DNA of 64,000 nucleotides from Allobosea sp. WAO. Its GTDB lineage: Bacteria; Pseudomonadota; Alphaproteobacteria; Rhizobiales; Beijerinckiaceae. The position numbers and the translations under genes are program-made. Shown one piece after another: positions 18,163 through 28,494 of the stretch. The notes below the pieces were generated by a model that was not told the DNA's origin, searched no databases, and worked only from the letters and a program-made list of their open reading frames with translations. Position 1 is the first letter of the stretch, and the number at the start of each line of letters is the position of its first letter. The DNA lies in NCBI RefSeq assembly GCF_001509835.1, contig NZ_JXTJ01000006.1:558001-622000 (forward strand). The letters are read 5' to 3'.

Positions 18163-19413
18163 ATGCTTGAGGCCTATCTCATGGAATGGGGCGGCATGCT
18201 GCTGCGCTGGCTGCATGTGATCGCGGCCATCGCCTGGATCGGCTCGTCCTTCTTCTTCATCCATCTCGACGCCTCGCTCAGAGCGGCGCCCGATGCGCCG
18301 GTCAACGCGGCCGGCCAGCCGACGCAGTTCCTGGCCTGGCAGGTGCATGGCGGCGGCTTCTACGCGATGCGGAAATATCTGGTCGCGCCGGAGGTGCTGC
18401 CGAAGGAGCTGACCTGGCACAAATGGCAGGCCTACTGGACCTGGATCTCCGGCTTCTTCCTCCTGGTCTGGGTCTACTACGCGCAGTCGGAGCTCTATCT
18501 GATCGACCCGGCGGTGATGGCGCTCTCGCCCTTCGCGGCGGGGGCGATCGGCATCGCGGCGCTCGCCGGCGGCTGGCTGTTCTACGACCTGCTGTGCAGG
18601 TCGCCGCTGGGAAGGAACGACGTCGTGCTCGGCCTGCTCGGCTTCGGCTATGTCATCGCAGCGAGCTGGGCCTTCTCCAGCGTGTTCTCTGGCAGGGGCG
18701 CGCTGATTCATACGGGCGCACTGATGGCGACGATCATGTCGGCCAACGTCTTCTTCGTGATCATGCCGAACCAGCGCAAGACCATCGCTGCGATGGTCGC
18801 CGGCGAGGTGCCCGATCCGAAGTACGGCAAGCAGGCCAAGCAGCGCTCGCTGCACAACAACTACATCACCCTGCCGGTGCTCTTCCTGATGCTGGCGAAC
18901 CATTATCCGGTGACCTACGCCAATTCGGCGGCGATCCCGGTCCTGGTCGCCCTCGTCATCGTCGCCGGTGCGCTGATCCGGCACTTTTACAATGTCCGCC
19001 ATGCCGACCACGCAAAATCGCCCTGGTGGACCTGGGCGGTGGCTGCGCTGGCGCTCTGGCTCGCCTTCTGGGTGGCGATGGCGTCGTCGCCCGGCGGGCG
19101 CGAGCGGCTCGGCCTGAAGCCGTTGCCGGAGGCCAAACCGATCATGCTGGCCGGTCTGGTGCCGCCGCCGGCCGAGGTCGCCAACATCGTCACAGGGCGC
19201 TGCGCCATGTGCCATGCGCCGGAGCCGTCCTGGCCCGGCATCCTGATCGCTCCCAAGGGCGTCTACCTGCACGAGCCGGAGCTGATCGCGCGCCAACGCC
19301 ATGCGATCGGCGTGCAGGCGGTGATGACCCATGCCATGCCGCCGAACAATCTCTCGGGCATGACGGTGGAGGAGCGGCGCCAGCTCGCCGCCTGGGTGGC
19401 GCAGAAGCGCTGA
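18163..19413 (+). CDS. puuD: Urate hydroxylase PuuD with cytochrome c domain
   Basis: 416-residue membrane-bound urate oxidase (DUF989 family). About eight transmembrane helices occupy residues 1-310. A C-terminal cytochrome c domain follows, with the haem motif CAMCH at residues 347-351 and a likely distal ligand Met392 in THAMPP. It oxidises urate to 5-hydroxyisourate and passes electrons to the respiratory chain instead of making hydrogen peroxide. ATG 18163 has GGAG seven bases upstream; the longer frame from 18025 has no support. It is divergent from uraH with 155 bases between, where the shared control region should lie. Confidence 0.93.
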   Translation: MLEAYLMEWGGMLLRWLHVIAAIAWIGSSFFFIHLDASLRAAPDAPVNAAGQPTQFLAWQVHGGGFYAMRKYLVAPEVLPKELTWHKWQAYWTWISGFFLLVWVYYAQSELYLIDPAVMALSPFAAGAIGIAALAGGWLFYDLLCRSPLGRNDVVLGLLGFGYVIAASWAFSSVFSGRGALIHTGALMATIMSANVFFVIMPNQRKTIAAMVAGEVPDPKYGKQAKQRSLHNNYITLPVLFLMLANHYPVTYANSAAIPVLVALVIVAGALIRHFYNVRHADHAKSPWWTWAVAALALWLAFWVAMASSPGGRERLGLKPLPEAKPIMLAGLVPPPAEVANIVTGRCAMCHAPEPSWPGILIAPKGVYLHEPELIARQRHAIGVQAVMTHAMPPNNLSGMTVEERRQLAAWVAQKR

Positions 19414-19579
19414 CTCTGAGCGGGGCCGCGAACGCGCTTCCGCAGTCCCGGTAGCGGCGCGTTGACGCTGCCTTACGAATCTGAACGGCGCACCGGTTTC
19501 ATTCAGTTTCGGTTCACGTCGCTGGCCGCATTTTGGCTGCCTGATCAAATCGGCGTGAACAACCCCCGGCAAACGGGAG

Positions 19580-22048
19580 GTGGGCACGCCCTGGGACCGG
19601 GGGGTCCGCTTGGACCACGCATCGACGAAGGGCGTCAGCTACAGGCTGGCGGCCGTGCTGTTCCTTTGCGCCTGGGCGCTGTTGTGCTGGCCCTGGCTGT
19701 CGGGGGCCGTGACGATTCCGTTCGACGCCAAGGCCCATTTCCAGGCGCAGATCCAGTTCCTCGCCCAGGCGCTGCATTCCGGCCAATCGCCGTTCTGGAC
19801 CCATAACGTCTTCGGCGGCTCGCCGCAGATCGCCGATCCGCAATCGCTGATCTTCTCGCCGGCGATCCTGCTGGCGCTGATCAACCCGTCGCCGAGCTTC
19901 CGCGCGGTCGATGCCTATGTGCTGGCGCATCTCCTGGTCGGCGGACTCGCTCTGCTGATGTTCTTCCGCGATCGCGGCTGGCATCCGGCAGCTGGCGTCC
20001 TCGCGGCGCTGGTCTTCGCTTTCGGCGCTTCGGCAGCCTGGCGCGTGCAGCATGTCGGGCAGATCTCGAGCCTCGCCTTCTTCGCGCTCGCTTTCTGGCT
20101 GACGGCGCGCATGCTGCAGCGTTCCTCGCTGCTCTACGGTTTCCTGGCCGGGCTGGCCTCCGGGATGATGGTACTCGATCCCGACCAGGTCGCGCTGCTC
20201 GGCGCCTATGTTCTCGTCGGCATGGTGGTTTCCTACTGGATCGCCGAGGGCAAGGCCGGTTTCCGCGCCAGTCTCGGGCCGATCGCCGCGGCTTCCGTGG
20301 CAGGCGTCGCGACCATCGCCGTGCCGCTGCTCTGGACCTGGCTGTTCGCCGAGGCGACGACGCGTCCGGCCGTTGATTTCGTCGAGGCGGGCAGGGGCTC
20401 GCTGCACCCGGCCTCGCTGCTGACCGCCTTCATCGGCGATTTGTTCGGCGCCAGCGACCCGGCCGTCGATTTCTGGGGGCCGTACAGCCCGCAATGGGAC
20501 GCCAAGGAGCTGTTCCTGTCGCAGAACATGGGGCAGGTCTATGCGGGGGCGCTGCCCTTCCTGCTGCTGATCGCGCCCGGAATCAGCCGCGGCTGGCTCT
20601 GGGACAAGGCGATCCGGCCCTTCACCATCCTGTTCGTGATGATGGTGCTGTTCTCGCTCGGGCGCTACACGCCGTTCTTCCATCTCGCCTATGAGTACCT
20701 GCCGGGCGTCAAGGCGTTCCGCCGGCCGGCCGATGCGACCTTCCTGATCGGGGCGCTCGGCGCCGTGCTCTCGGGCTATCTGCTGCATCGCCTGCTGACG
20801 GAGGAGAAGGCGACGGCTCCCTGGCGCGATCTCGGCATTGCCGGGGCGGTGCTGGCTCTGCTGATTGGCGGGGCACTGTTCGTCGCGCAGCGGGAAGGGC
20901 ATCTCGGCGATGCCTGGTGGCCGAGCGCCATTGCGGGCCTCTGGTTCGCGCTCGCCGCGGTGATCGTCCTTGCACTGACGCGCTGGCGCGCGGCGATCGG
21001 CCCGCTGGCGGCGTGCCTGATCGTCACGGCTGCGGTCGGCGCCGATCTTGCCTTCAACAACGGTCCAAACGAGTCGACGGCGCTGGCGCCCGAGCTCTAC
21101 GATGTGCTGCGGCCGGACACGAAGAACGAGACTGTCGCCGTGCTCAAGCGGCTGACGGCGCAGCCCGCCGATTCACCGCGGCGCGACCGGGTCGAGCTGC
21201 TCGGCCTCGGCTTCGAATGGCCCAATGCCGGCATGATCCACGGCTTCGACCATACGCTGGGCTACAACCCGCTGCGGCTGGCCGATTTCTCCGACGCCGT
21301 CGGTACGCGCGATTCGATCGCCGGGCCCGACCAGCGCGTCTTCACCCCGCTGTTCCCGTCCTATCGCTGCCGGCTCGCCGACTTCCTCGGCCTGCGCTAC
21401 ATCGCCTCGCGCGTGCCGATTGGCCAGGTTGACCGCACCCTGCTGCCGGGCGACCTCAAGCTCGTCGCCTACACCAAGGACGGCTTCATCTACGAAAACC
21501 CGCGCGCATTGCCGCGCGTGCAGTTCGTCGGCGGCTGGCAGCTCGCCGATTTCGAGGGGATGAAGACCGCCGGCAAATGGCCGGAGGCCGATCCGCAGCG
21601 TGTCGTCCTGCTCGACAGCGAGCCCGGCGAGGGCGTGACGGAGGGGCCGAGCCGCGCCCAGGGCGAGGTCAAGCTGAAGCGCTACGGTAATACCGAGATC
21701 GAGATCGAGGTCGAGAGCTCGCAGGCCGGCTTCGTCGTGCTCAACGACATCTGGCACCCGTGGTGGCGCGCCGAGCTCGACGGCACCGAGGTCGAGATCC
21801 TCAAGGCCAATGTCCTGTTCCGGGCGGTCAAGGTTCCCGCCGGCAAGCACAAGGTCCGTTTCGTCTTCAGGCCGCTGGAAGGTGCGATCGCCGAGCTGCG
21901 CGACCGTGTAAGCGAGCCGGAGGAGGAGAGTGCGGTGGCCGAGCAGGTGCCGGAAACCGTGCCCGTCGCGCCGGCGAGCCTGCCGCAGCAGCCGCGCCGG
22001 CCGGTGCGTCCGTCGCCCGATCTCACCGCCTCGTCATCGGCGCACTAG
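19580..22048 (+). CDS. YfhO-like multi-spanning membrane protein
   Basis: 822-residue protein with 10-12 predicted membrane helices in residues 20-490, followed by a soluble C-terminal region (about 500-760) and a Pro-rich tail. The PFDAKAHFQAQIQFLAQAL and PQIADPQSLIFSPA blocks in the first loop resemble GT-C fold glycosyltransferases, and the C-terminal SSQAGFVVLNDIWHPWWRA segment matches YfhO proteins, which help glycosylate cell-surface polymers in Gram-positive bacteria. The acceptor here is unknown. Start uncertain: GTG 19580 lies on its own GGGAGG, while TTG 19610 has a GGGGGG run five bases upstream. Confidence 0.78.
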   Translation: MGTPWDRGVRLDHASTKGVSYRLAAVLFLCAWALLCWPWLSGAVTIPFDAKAHFQAQIQFLAQALHSGQSPFWTHNVFGGSPQIADPQSLIFSPAILLALINPSPSFRAVDAYVLAHLLVGGLALLMFFRDRGWHPAAGVLAALVFAFGASAAWRVQHVGQISSLAFFALAFWLTARMLQRSSLLYGFLAGLASGMMVLDPDQVALLGAYVLVGMVVSYWIAEGKAGFRASLGPIAAASVAGVATIAVPLLWTWLFAEATTRPAVDFVEAGRGSLHPASLLTAFIGDLFGASDPAVDFWGPYSPQWDAKELFLSQNMGQVYAGALPFLLLIAPGISRGWLWDKAIRPFTILFVMMVLFSLGRYTPFFHLAYEYLPGVKAFRRPADATFLIGALGAVLSGYLLHRLLTEEKATAPWRDLGIAGAVLALLIGGALFVAQREGHLGDAWWPSAIAGLWFALAAVIVLALTRWRAAIGPLAACLIVTAAVGADLAFNNGPNESTALAPELYDVLRPDTKNETVAVLKRLTAQPADSPRRDRVELLGLGFEWPNAGMIHGFDHTLGYNPLRLADFSDAVGTRDSIAGPDQRVFTPLFPSYRCRLADFLGLRYIASRVPIGQVDRTLLPGDLKLVAYTKDGFIYENPRALPRVQFVGGWQLADFEGMKTAGKWPEADPQRVVLLDSEPGEGVTEGPSRAQGEVKLKRYGNTEIEIEVESSQAGFVVLNDIWHPWWRAELDGTEVEILKANVLFRAVKVPAGKHKVRFVFRPLEGAIAELRDRVSEPEEESAVAEQVPETVPVAPASLPQQPRRPVRPSPDLTASSSAH

Positions 22049-22119
22049 GCGCGCCGCCGGACCGCTCGCAAGAACGGCCGGAAGCTCGCCTTCCTCCCGG
22101 CCGGCCGCTATGAAGCGCG

Positions 22120-22605
22120 ATGCGACAGGCGCTCCTGATCATCGACGTTCAACCCGGTTTCGATCCGCCGCAATGGCTGGTCGAGGGGATCGGCAGACTG
22201 GTCGGGACCATGCCTTCGGTCGCCACGGTCGAGCGTCATGATGAAGCCGTCACGCCGTTCCGGCGCCAGCTCGGCTGGGCACCGGCTCCGGACGAGGACA
22301 GCCTGATTGCCGCGGACCTCGTCCATGTGAAGCACGGCTATGTCCCGGCTGCCGAGACGCTGAGCTATCTGAAGGGGCTCAAGCCGGAGCGTGTGCTGGT
22401 CTGCGGCATCCAGACCGATACCTGCGTGCTTGCCGCCGGCTTCGCGCTGTTCGATGCCGGGCTGACGCCGACGCTGATCAGCGATCTGACCGTCGGCTCC
22501 TCGCTGGATCGCTCGGGCGAACTCGGCGTGCGGCTATGGCGCCACCATTTCAGGCATGTGGTCACCAGCCGTGAGCTGGGGCTGCCCGATCCACGGACGG
22601 CGTGA
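22120..22605 (+). CDS. Isochorismatase-family cysteine hydrolase
   Basis: 161-residue protein of the isochorismatase fold. The catalytic triad is visible: Asp9 (LLIIDVQ), Lys71 (VHVKHGY) and Cys102 (GIQTDTCVLA). Members hydrolyse nicotinamide, carbamoyl compounds or isochorismate; nothing in this sequence selects among them. It follows the YfhO-like gene by 71 bases on the same strand and is convergent with the ferredoxin reductase gene. It is slightly shorter than typical (about 180 residues). Confidence 0.85.
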   Translation: MRQALLIIDVQPGFDPPQWLVEGIGRLVGTMPSVATVERHDEAVTPFRRQLGWAPAPDEDSLIAADLVHVKHGYVPAAETLSYLKGLKPERVLVCGIQTDTCVLAAGFALFDAGLTPTLISDLTVGSSLDRSGELGVRLWRHHFRHVVTSRELGLPDPRTA

Positions 22606-22639
22606 AGCCGGCGGTGCCGGCTCCGCCGCCAAGCGGCCT

Positions 22640-24299
<1,660 letters not shown>

Positions 24300-24464
24300 A
24301 GCGTATCCCCTGTGGACGGAGGGCTCGCGAGGGCGAGCGCGCTCCGGCGCCGGTCCGGCACCTCCAACGCTTCTGCCAGTCTTCTGCGCCGTGCGGAAGC
24401 GCTCCCCCGATTGGAGCGAGGTCGAGAGTTCCGTCTTGAACTTGTGACGCTGAGGGGGCTTCAT

Positions 24465-24490
24465 GGGCATCCAGCCACAGGAGGATGCCC
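24465..24490 (+). promoter_or_regulatory. Hairpin overlapping the ribosome binding site of the LysM gene
   Basis: Perfect 8-bp stem GGGCATCC / GGATGCCC with a 10-base loop. With one bulged C the stem extends by three pairs (CAT with ATG), so it takes in the start codon at 24492. The AGGAGG ribosome site (24479-24484) is half in the loop and half in the stem. Such a structure could limit translation in a temperature- or factor-dependent way. Confidence 0.45.
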
Positions 24491-24491
24491 C

Positions 24492-24935
24492 ATGGGTCTG
24501 TTCAGTTTCATCAAGGAAGCCGGATCGAAGATTTTCGGTTCGAGCCCAGCCAAGGCGGCGACCTCCGAGGAGCTGCAAAAGGAGCTCGCGAGCCATGGCC
24601 TGCCGGCCGGCGTCGAGGTCAAGGTCGAGGGCGACAAGGTCAAGGTCAGCGGCAACGCGGTCTCGACCGAGGAGGCCGAGAAGATCATCCTGGCGCTCGG
24701 CAACACCACCGGCGTCGCCTCCGTGGAATCGGAGCTGATCGTCAACAAGGAGGCGCCCGCCGCCGTGTTCTACACGGTGAAGAAGGGCGACACACTCTGG
24801 AAGATCGCCGAGGTGCATTACGGCAAGGGCCAGGGCGCCAAGTACACCGAGATCGTCAAGGCCAATACGCCGCCGGTCAAGGATCCCGACCTGATCATGC
24901 CGGGCTGGGTGCTGCGTATCCCGCCGCAGGCCTGA
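24492..24935 (+). CDS. BON-LysM peptidoglycan-binding protein
   Basis: 147-residue protein with a BON domain (about residues 25-87: LASHGLPAGVEVKVEGDKVKVSGNAVSTEEAEKI.., in part) and a C-terminal LysM domain (about 93-144: YTVKKGDTLWKIAEVHYG...PGWVLRIP). This layout matches YgaU/LysM proteins, which bind peptidoglycan and, in E. coli, potassium. There is no signal peptide, as in those proteins. ATG 24492 follows AGGAGGA at the usual distance. A hairpin covers the start region. Confidence 0.9.
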   Translation: MGLFSFIKEAGSKIFGSSPAKAATSEELQKELASHGLPAGVEVKVEGDKVKVSGNAVSTEEAEKIILALGNTTGVASVESELIVNKEAPAAVFYTVKKGDTLWKIAEVHYGKGQGAKYTEIVKANTPPVKDPDLIMPGWVLRIPPQA

Positions 24936-25107
24936 GCAGCTTCATAGCCAATTGGTCGAGCACGCCTGGTTCCCTACGGGACCGGGCTTGCTTCGCGTCG
25001 GATTTGGCCGTCATGTGACAGGACGAGACGGGGCACGCGGCCGGCATGGGCGCGGAAAAGCCCCGCGAGGGGCAGACGAAACGAGCGCGATCCCGGGGAG
25101 GGGACCG

Positions 25108-26160
25108 ATGAATTTTGACCGTCGCAAGTTCTTGATGCTGACCGGTTCGGCCGTGGCCGCGCCGGCGGTGCTGCGTGCCACGCGGGCGAACGCCCAGGAA
25201 GTGACGCTGCGCATGCACCACTTCCTGCCGCCGGTTTCGAACGGGCATGCCAAGTTCCTGAAGCCCTGGGCCGACAAGGTCGGTGCCGAATCGAACGGCC
25301 GCATCAAGATCGACATCTTCCCGTCGATGCAGCTCGGCGGCACGCCGCCGCAGCTCTTCGACCAGGCGCGCGACGGCGTCGTCGACATCGTCTGGACCCT
25401 GCCCGGCAACACGCCCGGCCGCTTCACCGGCATCGAGGCGTTCGAGCTGCCTTTCGTGGCGAACAAGCGCGCCTTGGTGAACTCGCTGGCGCTGACCGAC
25501 TATGCCGAGCAGAACCTCAAGGACGAATTCAAAGACATCAAGCCGATCTGCTTCTGGGCGCATGATCACGGGCTGATCCACGCCAACAAGCCGGTGAAGA
25601 CGATGGAGGACCTGAAGGGTCTGAAGCTGCGCTTCCCGACCCGGCTCGCCGGCGAGGCGCTGCGGGCGCTCGGCGCCAACGCGATCGGCATGCCGATCCC
25701 GCAGGTGCCGGAATCGCTGGCCCAGCGCGTCATCGACGGCTGCGTCGTGCCCTGGGAGGTCGTGCCCTCGATCAAGGTGCAGGAGCTGGTCAAGAACCAC
25801 ACCGAGATCCCGGGCTCGCCGACCTTCTATGTCGCGACCTTCGTGCTGGCGATGAACCGCGCCAAATATGACGGGCTCGCGCCCGACCTGAAGGCGATCA
25901 TCGACAAGAACGCCGGTGCCGCCGCGGCGGCGATGGCCGGCAAGGTCTGGGACGAGCAGGCCGTCGTCGTCGCCGAGATGGTGAAGAAGCGCGGCAACAA
26001 CATCATCACGATCGAGGAGGCCGAGGCGGCGCGCTGGCGCAAGACCACCGAGCCGGTGATCGAGGGCTGGCTGAAGACGGCGAAGGAGAAGGGGCTCGAC
26101 GGGGACAAGCTGCTCGCCGCCGCCCGCGCCGCCCTCGCCAAGCATCAGAACGCGGCCTGA
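25108..26160 (+). CDS. dctP: TRAP transporter substrate-binding protein DctP
   Basis: 350-residue periplasmic binding protein of a TRAP transporter. It carries a twin-arginine signal (DRRKFLMLTGSAVAAPAVL; cut near residue 30 after ANA), so it is exported folded. The mature protein has the DctP blocks FLPPVSNGHAKFLKPWADKV and KGLKLRFPTRLAGEALRALGA, including the Arg that usually binds the carboxylate of the ligand. The substrate is probably an organic acid. ATG 25108 is preceded by GGGGAGGGGACC. It is first in a three-gene operon. Confidence 0.92.
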   Translation: MNFDRRKFLMLTGSAVAAPAVLRATRANAQEVTLRMHHFLPPVSNGHAKFLKPWADKVGAESNGRIKIDIFPSMQLGGTPPQLFDQARDGVVDIVWTLPGNTPGRFTGIEAFELPFVANKRALVNSLALTDYAEQNLKDEFKDIKPICFWAHDHGLIHANKPVKTMEDLKGLKLRFPTRLAGEALRALGANAIGMPIPQVPESLAQRVIDGCVVPWEVVPSIKVQELVKNHTEIPGSPTFYVATFVLAMNRAKYDGLAPDLKAIIDKNAGAAAAAMAGKVWDEQAVVVAEMVKKRGNNIITIEEAEAARWRKTTEPVIEGWLKTAKEKGLDGDKLLAAARAALAKHQNAA

Positions 26161-26168
26161 CCTGAGGG

Positions 26169-26672
26169 ATGGCGGACGGGGTGGGCGATAGACCGCCATC
26201 GCGGATCGACGCGGTGGCGGAGGCGGTGGCGCTCATCGGTGGAGCGCTGCTGGTCGGGCTGGCGACCATGGTTGTGGTCAGCGTCACCCTGCGCAGCGAT
26301 CTCATCGGCGGTGCCGGCGTGCCCGGCGATTTCGAACTCGTGCAGATGGCGACCGCCGTAGCCGCCTTCTGCTTCCTGCCGCTCTGCCAGCTCCGGCGCG
26401 GCAACATCTTCGTCGACACCTTCACTCTGAAGCTGCCGCAACGCTGGCGCGACGGGCTCGATGCGCTCTGGGACGTGGTCTACGGGCTCGCCATGGCGCT
26501 GATCGCCTGGCGGCTCGGCGTCGGCGCGCGCTCCGCCTTCGCCAGCGGCGAGAACACCATGGTGCTGCAGCTGCCGAGCTATCTGCCGATCGCGATCTGT
26601 GCGGTGCTCGCGGGGTTCGTCGCCGTCGCCGCCTTCGTCAGTGCGAGCCGTCTCGTGAGGCAGCCGCGATGA
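26169..26672 (+). CDS. dctQ: TRAP transporter small permease DctQ
   Basis: 167-residue membrane protein with four predicted helices, the usual DctQ form. The motif GVPGDFELVQMATAVAAFCFLPLCQL is the family core. ATG 26169 is eight bases after the dctP stop, and its own stop overlaps the dctM start (ATGA). It joins DctM in the sodium-driven uptake complex of the inner membrane. Confidence 0.9.
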   Translation: MADGVGDRPPSRIDAVAEAVALIGGALLVGLATMVVVSVTLRSDLIGGAGVPGDFELVQMATAVAAFCFLPLCQLRRGNIFVDTFTLKLPQRWRDGLDALWDVVYGLAMALIAWRLGVGARSAFASGENTMVLQLPSYLPIAICAVLAGFVAVAAFVSASRLVRQPR

Positions 26673-27988
26673 GCGGCTTTTCGCTCGCACTGACCGGGTT
26701 CGGCGTGATGCTGGCGCTGATGGCGCTGCGCCTGCCGATCGGGCTCGCCATGCTGGTCGTCGGCAGCGCCGGCTATGTCCAGCTCAACGGGCTCGACCCG
26801 TTCCTGAACTATATCCGCACGACGCCCTACCAGATCTTCGCCAATTATACGCTCTCGGTGATCCCGCTCTTCGTGCTGATGGGCGCCTTCGCCGAACGCT
26901 CGGGGCTGGCCGGCGACCTGTTCAAGGCGGCCTCGGCCTTCATCGGCCACCGCCGCGGCGGCCTCGGCATGGCGATGATCGGCGCCTGCACCGGTTTTGG
27001 CGCGATCTGCGGCTCCTCGGTCGCGACCACCGCGACCTTCGCCCGCGCGGCGCTGCCGCAATTGCGCGGTTATCGCTATGATCCGGGCTTCGCTTGCGGC
27101 GTCACCGCGGTCGGCGGCACGCTCGGCATCCTGATTCCGCCCTCGGTGATCCTCGTCGTCTATGCGATCTCGACTGAGCAGAACATCGCCAAGCTGTTCC
27201 AGGCGGCGCTGATCCCCGGGCTGATGGCGACGGCGTTCTACTGCCTGACCATCTGGATCATGACGCGGCGCGACGGCACGCTCGGCCCGGCGCATGAGCG
27301 CACGCCCTGGCGTGCGCGCTGGCCGCTGCTCATCGGTGTGATCCCGGCGCTGGCGGTCGCGGTGATCGTGGTCGGCGGCATCTATGGCGGCGTCTTCACG
27401 CCGACCGAGGGCGCCTCGGTGGGGGCCTTCATCATGCTGGCGATCGGCCTGTTCCGCCGCACGCTCGGCCTCGAAGGTATCAAGCAGGCGATCATCCAGA
27501 CGGCCGAAACCTCCGCGATGATCTTCGCGATCCTGCTCGGGGCCGAGGTCTTCAACGCCTTCCTCGCCCTGACGCAGGTGCCGACTGCAGCGGCCGAGTT
27601 GATCGCGGCCTCGGGCTGGCAGCCCTATACGGTGCTGGTCGGGCTCCTGCTGTTCTACATCGTGCTCGGCGGTGTCATGGACGAGCTCGCCATGATCCTG
27701 CTCACACTGCCGGTGTTCTTCCCGATCGTCACGGCGCTCGATTTCGGCATGCCGACCGACGACATCGCGATCTGGTTCGGCATTCTCGTCCTGATCGTCG
27801 TCGGCATCGGCATGACCTGCCCGCCGATCGGCCTCAACGTCTTCGTTGTCGCCTCGCTGGCGCGCGACGTGCCGATCACACGAATTTATCGCGGCGTCTT
27901 GCCCTTCGTCGCCTCCGACCTCATCCGTCTCGGCATCATCGTGGCATTCCCGGCCCTGACGCTCTATCTGGTGAAGCTCCTGAACTAG
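26669..27988 (+). CDS. dctM: TRAP transporter large permease DctM
   Basis: 439-residue inner-membrane transporter with 11-12 helices. It has typical DctM blocks such as GGLGMAMIGACTGFGAICGSSVATTATF and GTLGILIPPSVILVVYAI. It overlaps dctQ by four bases. The stop codon TAG (27986-27988) is also the first three bases of a dispersed 101-bp repeat. Together with DctP and DctQ it forms an ion-coupled, high-affinity uptake system. Confidence 0.94.
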   Translation: MSGFSLALTGFGVMLALMALRLPIGLAMLVVGSAGYVQLNGLDPFLNYIRTTPYQIFANYTLSVIPLFVLMGAFAERSGLAGDLFKAASAFIGHRRGGLGMAMIGACTGFGAICGSSVATTATFARAALPQLRGYRYDPGFACGVTAVGGTLGILIPPSVILVVYAISTEQNIAKLFQAALIPGLMATAFYCLTIWIMTRRDGTLGPAHERTPWRARWPLLIGVIPALAVAVIVVGGIYGGVFTPTEGASVGAFIMLAIGLFRRTLGLEGIKQAIIQTAETSAMIFAILLGAEVFNAFLALTQVPTAAAELIAASGWQPYTVLVGLLLFYIVLGGVMDELAMILLTLPVFFPIVTALDFGMPTDDIAIWFGILVLIVVGIGMTCPPIGLNVFVVASLARDVPITRIYRGVLPFVASDLIRLGIIVAFPALTLYLVKLLN

Positions 27989-28086
27989 CGCATTTCCGCG
28001 ATTCCCTGAATCGCGCAGATGCTCCAGCTCTTTGTTCTATCGCATTTTCTTCACGCGAACCGGTATCCACTTCGCTCGAAAATGCT
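27986..28086 (+). repeat. 101-bp dispersed element, copy 1
   Basis: Element beginning TAGCGCATTTCCGCGAT and ending CGCTCGAAAATGCT. It matches the reverse complement of 34599-34699 at 92 of 101 positions with no gaps (my hand alignment). The first three bases are the dctM stop codon. A short hairpin (GCATTTCCGCGAT with its complement) opens the element and is partly decayed here. It spans most of the gap before the rhodanese gene and creates a false upstream start for that gene. Confidence 0.9.
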
Positions 28087-28108
28087 TCAAGCTGCCGGAG
28101 CGACGGGC

Positions 28109-28423
28109 ATGATCGTGAACGACCTCGACATCGACGACATCAAGGCGGGGCTCGCCGCGAATTCGATCCTGATCGTCGATGTGCGCGAGCCGCATGAATT
28201 CGCGGCCGGCCATATTCCGGGCTCTGTGTCGCGCCCGCTCTCGCAGTTCAACCCGGCCAACCTGCCGAACGAGCCGGGCAAGCGCCTCGTCCTGTCCTGT
28301 GCAGCCGGCGTGCGCTCGCTGCGGGCCATGGAATTCGCCCAATCGGCTGGCCTCGATGTCGACAGCCATTATATTGGCGGCTTCAAGGACTGGGTCATGC
28401 ATGGGGAGCCGGTCGAGCGCTGA
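28109..28423 (+). CDS. Rhodanese-like domain protein
   Basis: 104-residue single rhodanese domain. The active-site loop CAAGVRS starts at Cys64, and the DVREPHEFAAGHIPGS motif is at residues 24-39. It transfers sulfane sulfur or acts as a sulfur carrier in the cytoplasm. ATG 28109 with GGAG eight bases upstream is chosen; the longer frame starting at 28019 reads through the dispersed repeat and is not protein-coding there. Confidence 0.88.
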   Translation: MIVNDLDIDDIKAGLAANSILIVDVREPHEFAAGHIPGSVSRPLSQFNPANLPNEPGKRLVLSCAAGVRSLRAMEFAQSAGLDVDSHYIGGFKDWVMHGEPVER

Positions 28424-28494
28424 GCCGCCCTCTGGACCAAGTGAGTTCAATCTCCGCCGGCTGCGATGCCGGTCGGCACGATCAGGGACGCAGA

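Noticed and set aside
28019..28108. N-terminal extension of the rhodanese frame
   Set aside because: The extra residues (MLQLFVLSHFLH...) are translated from the 101-bp repeat; the same peptide appears from the other copy at 34472-34666, so both are repeat artefacts.
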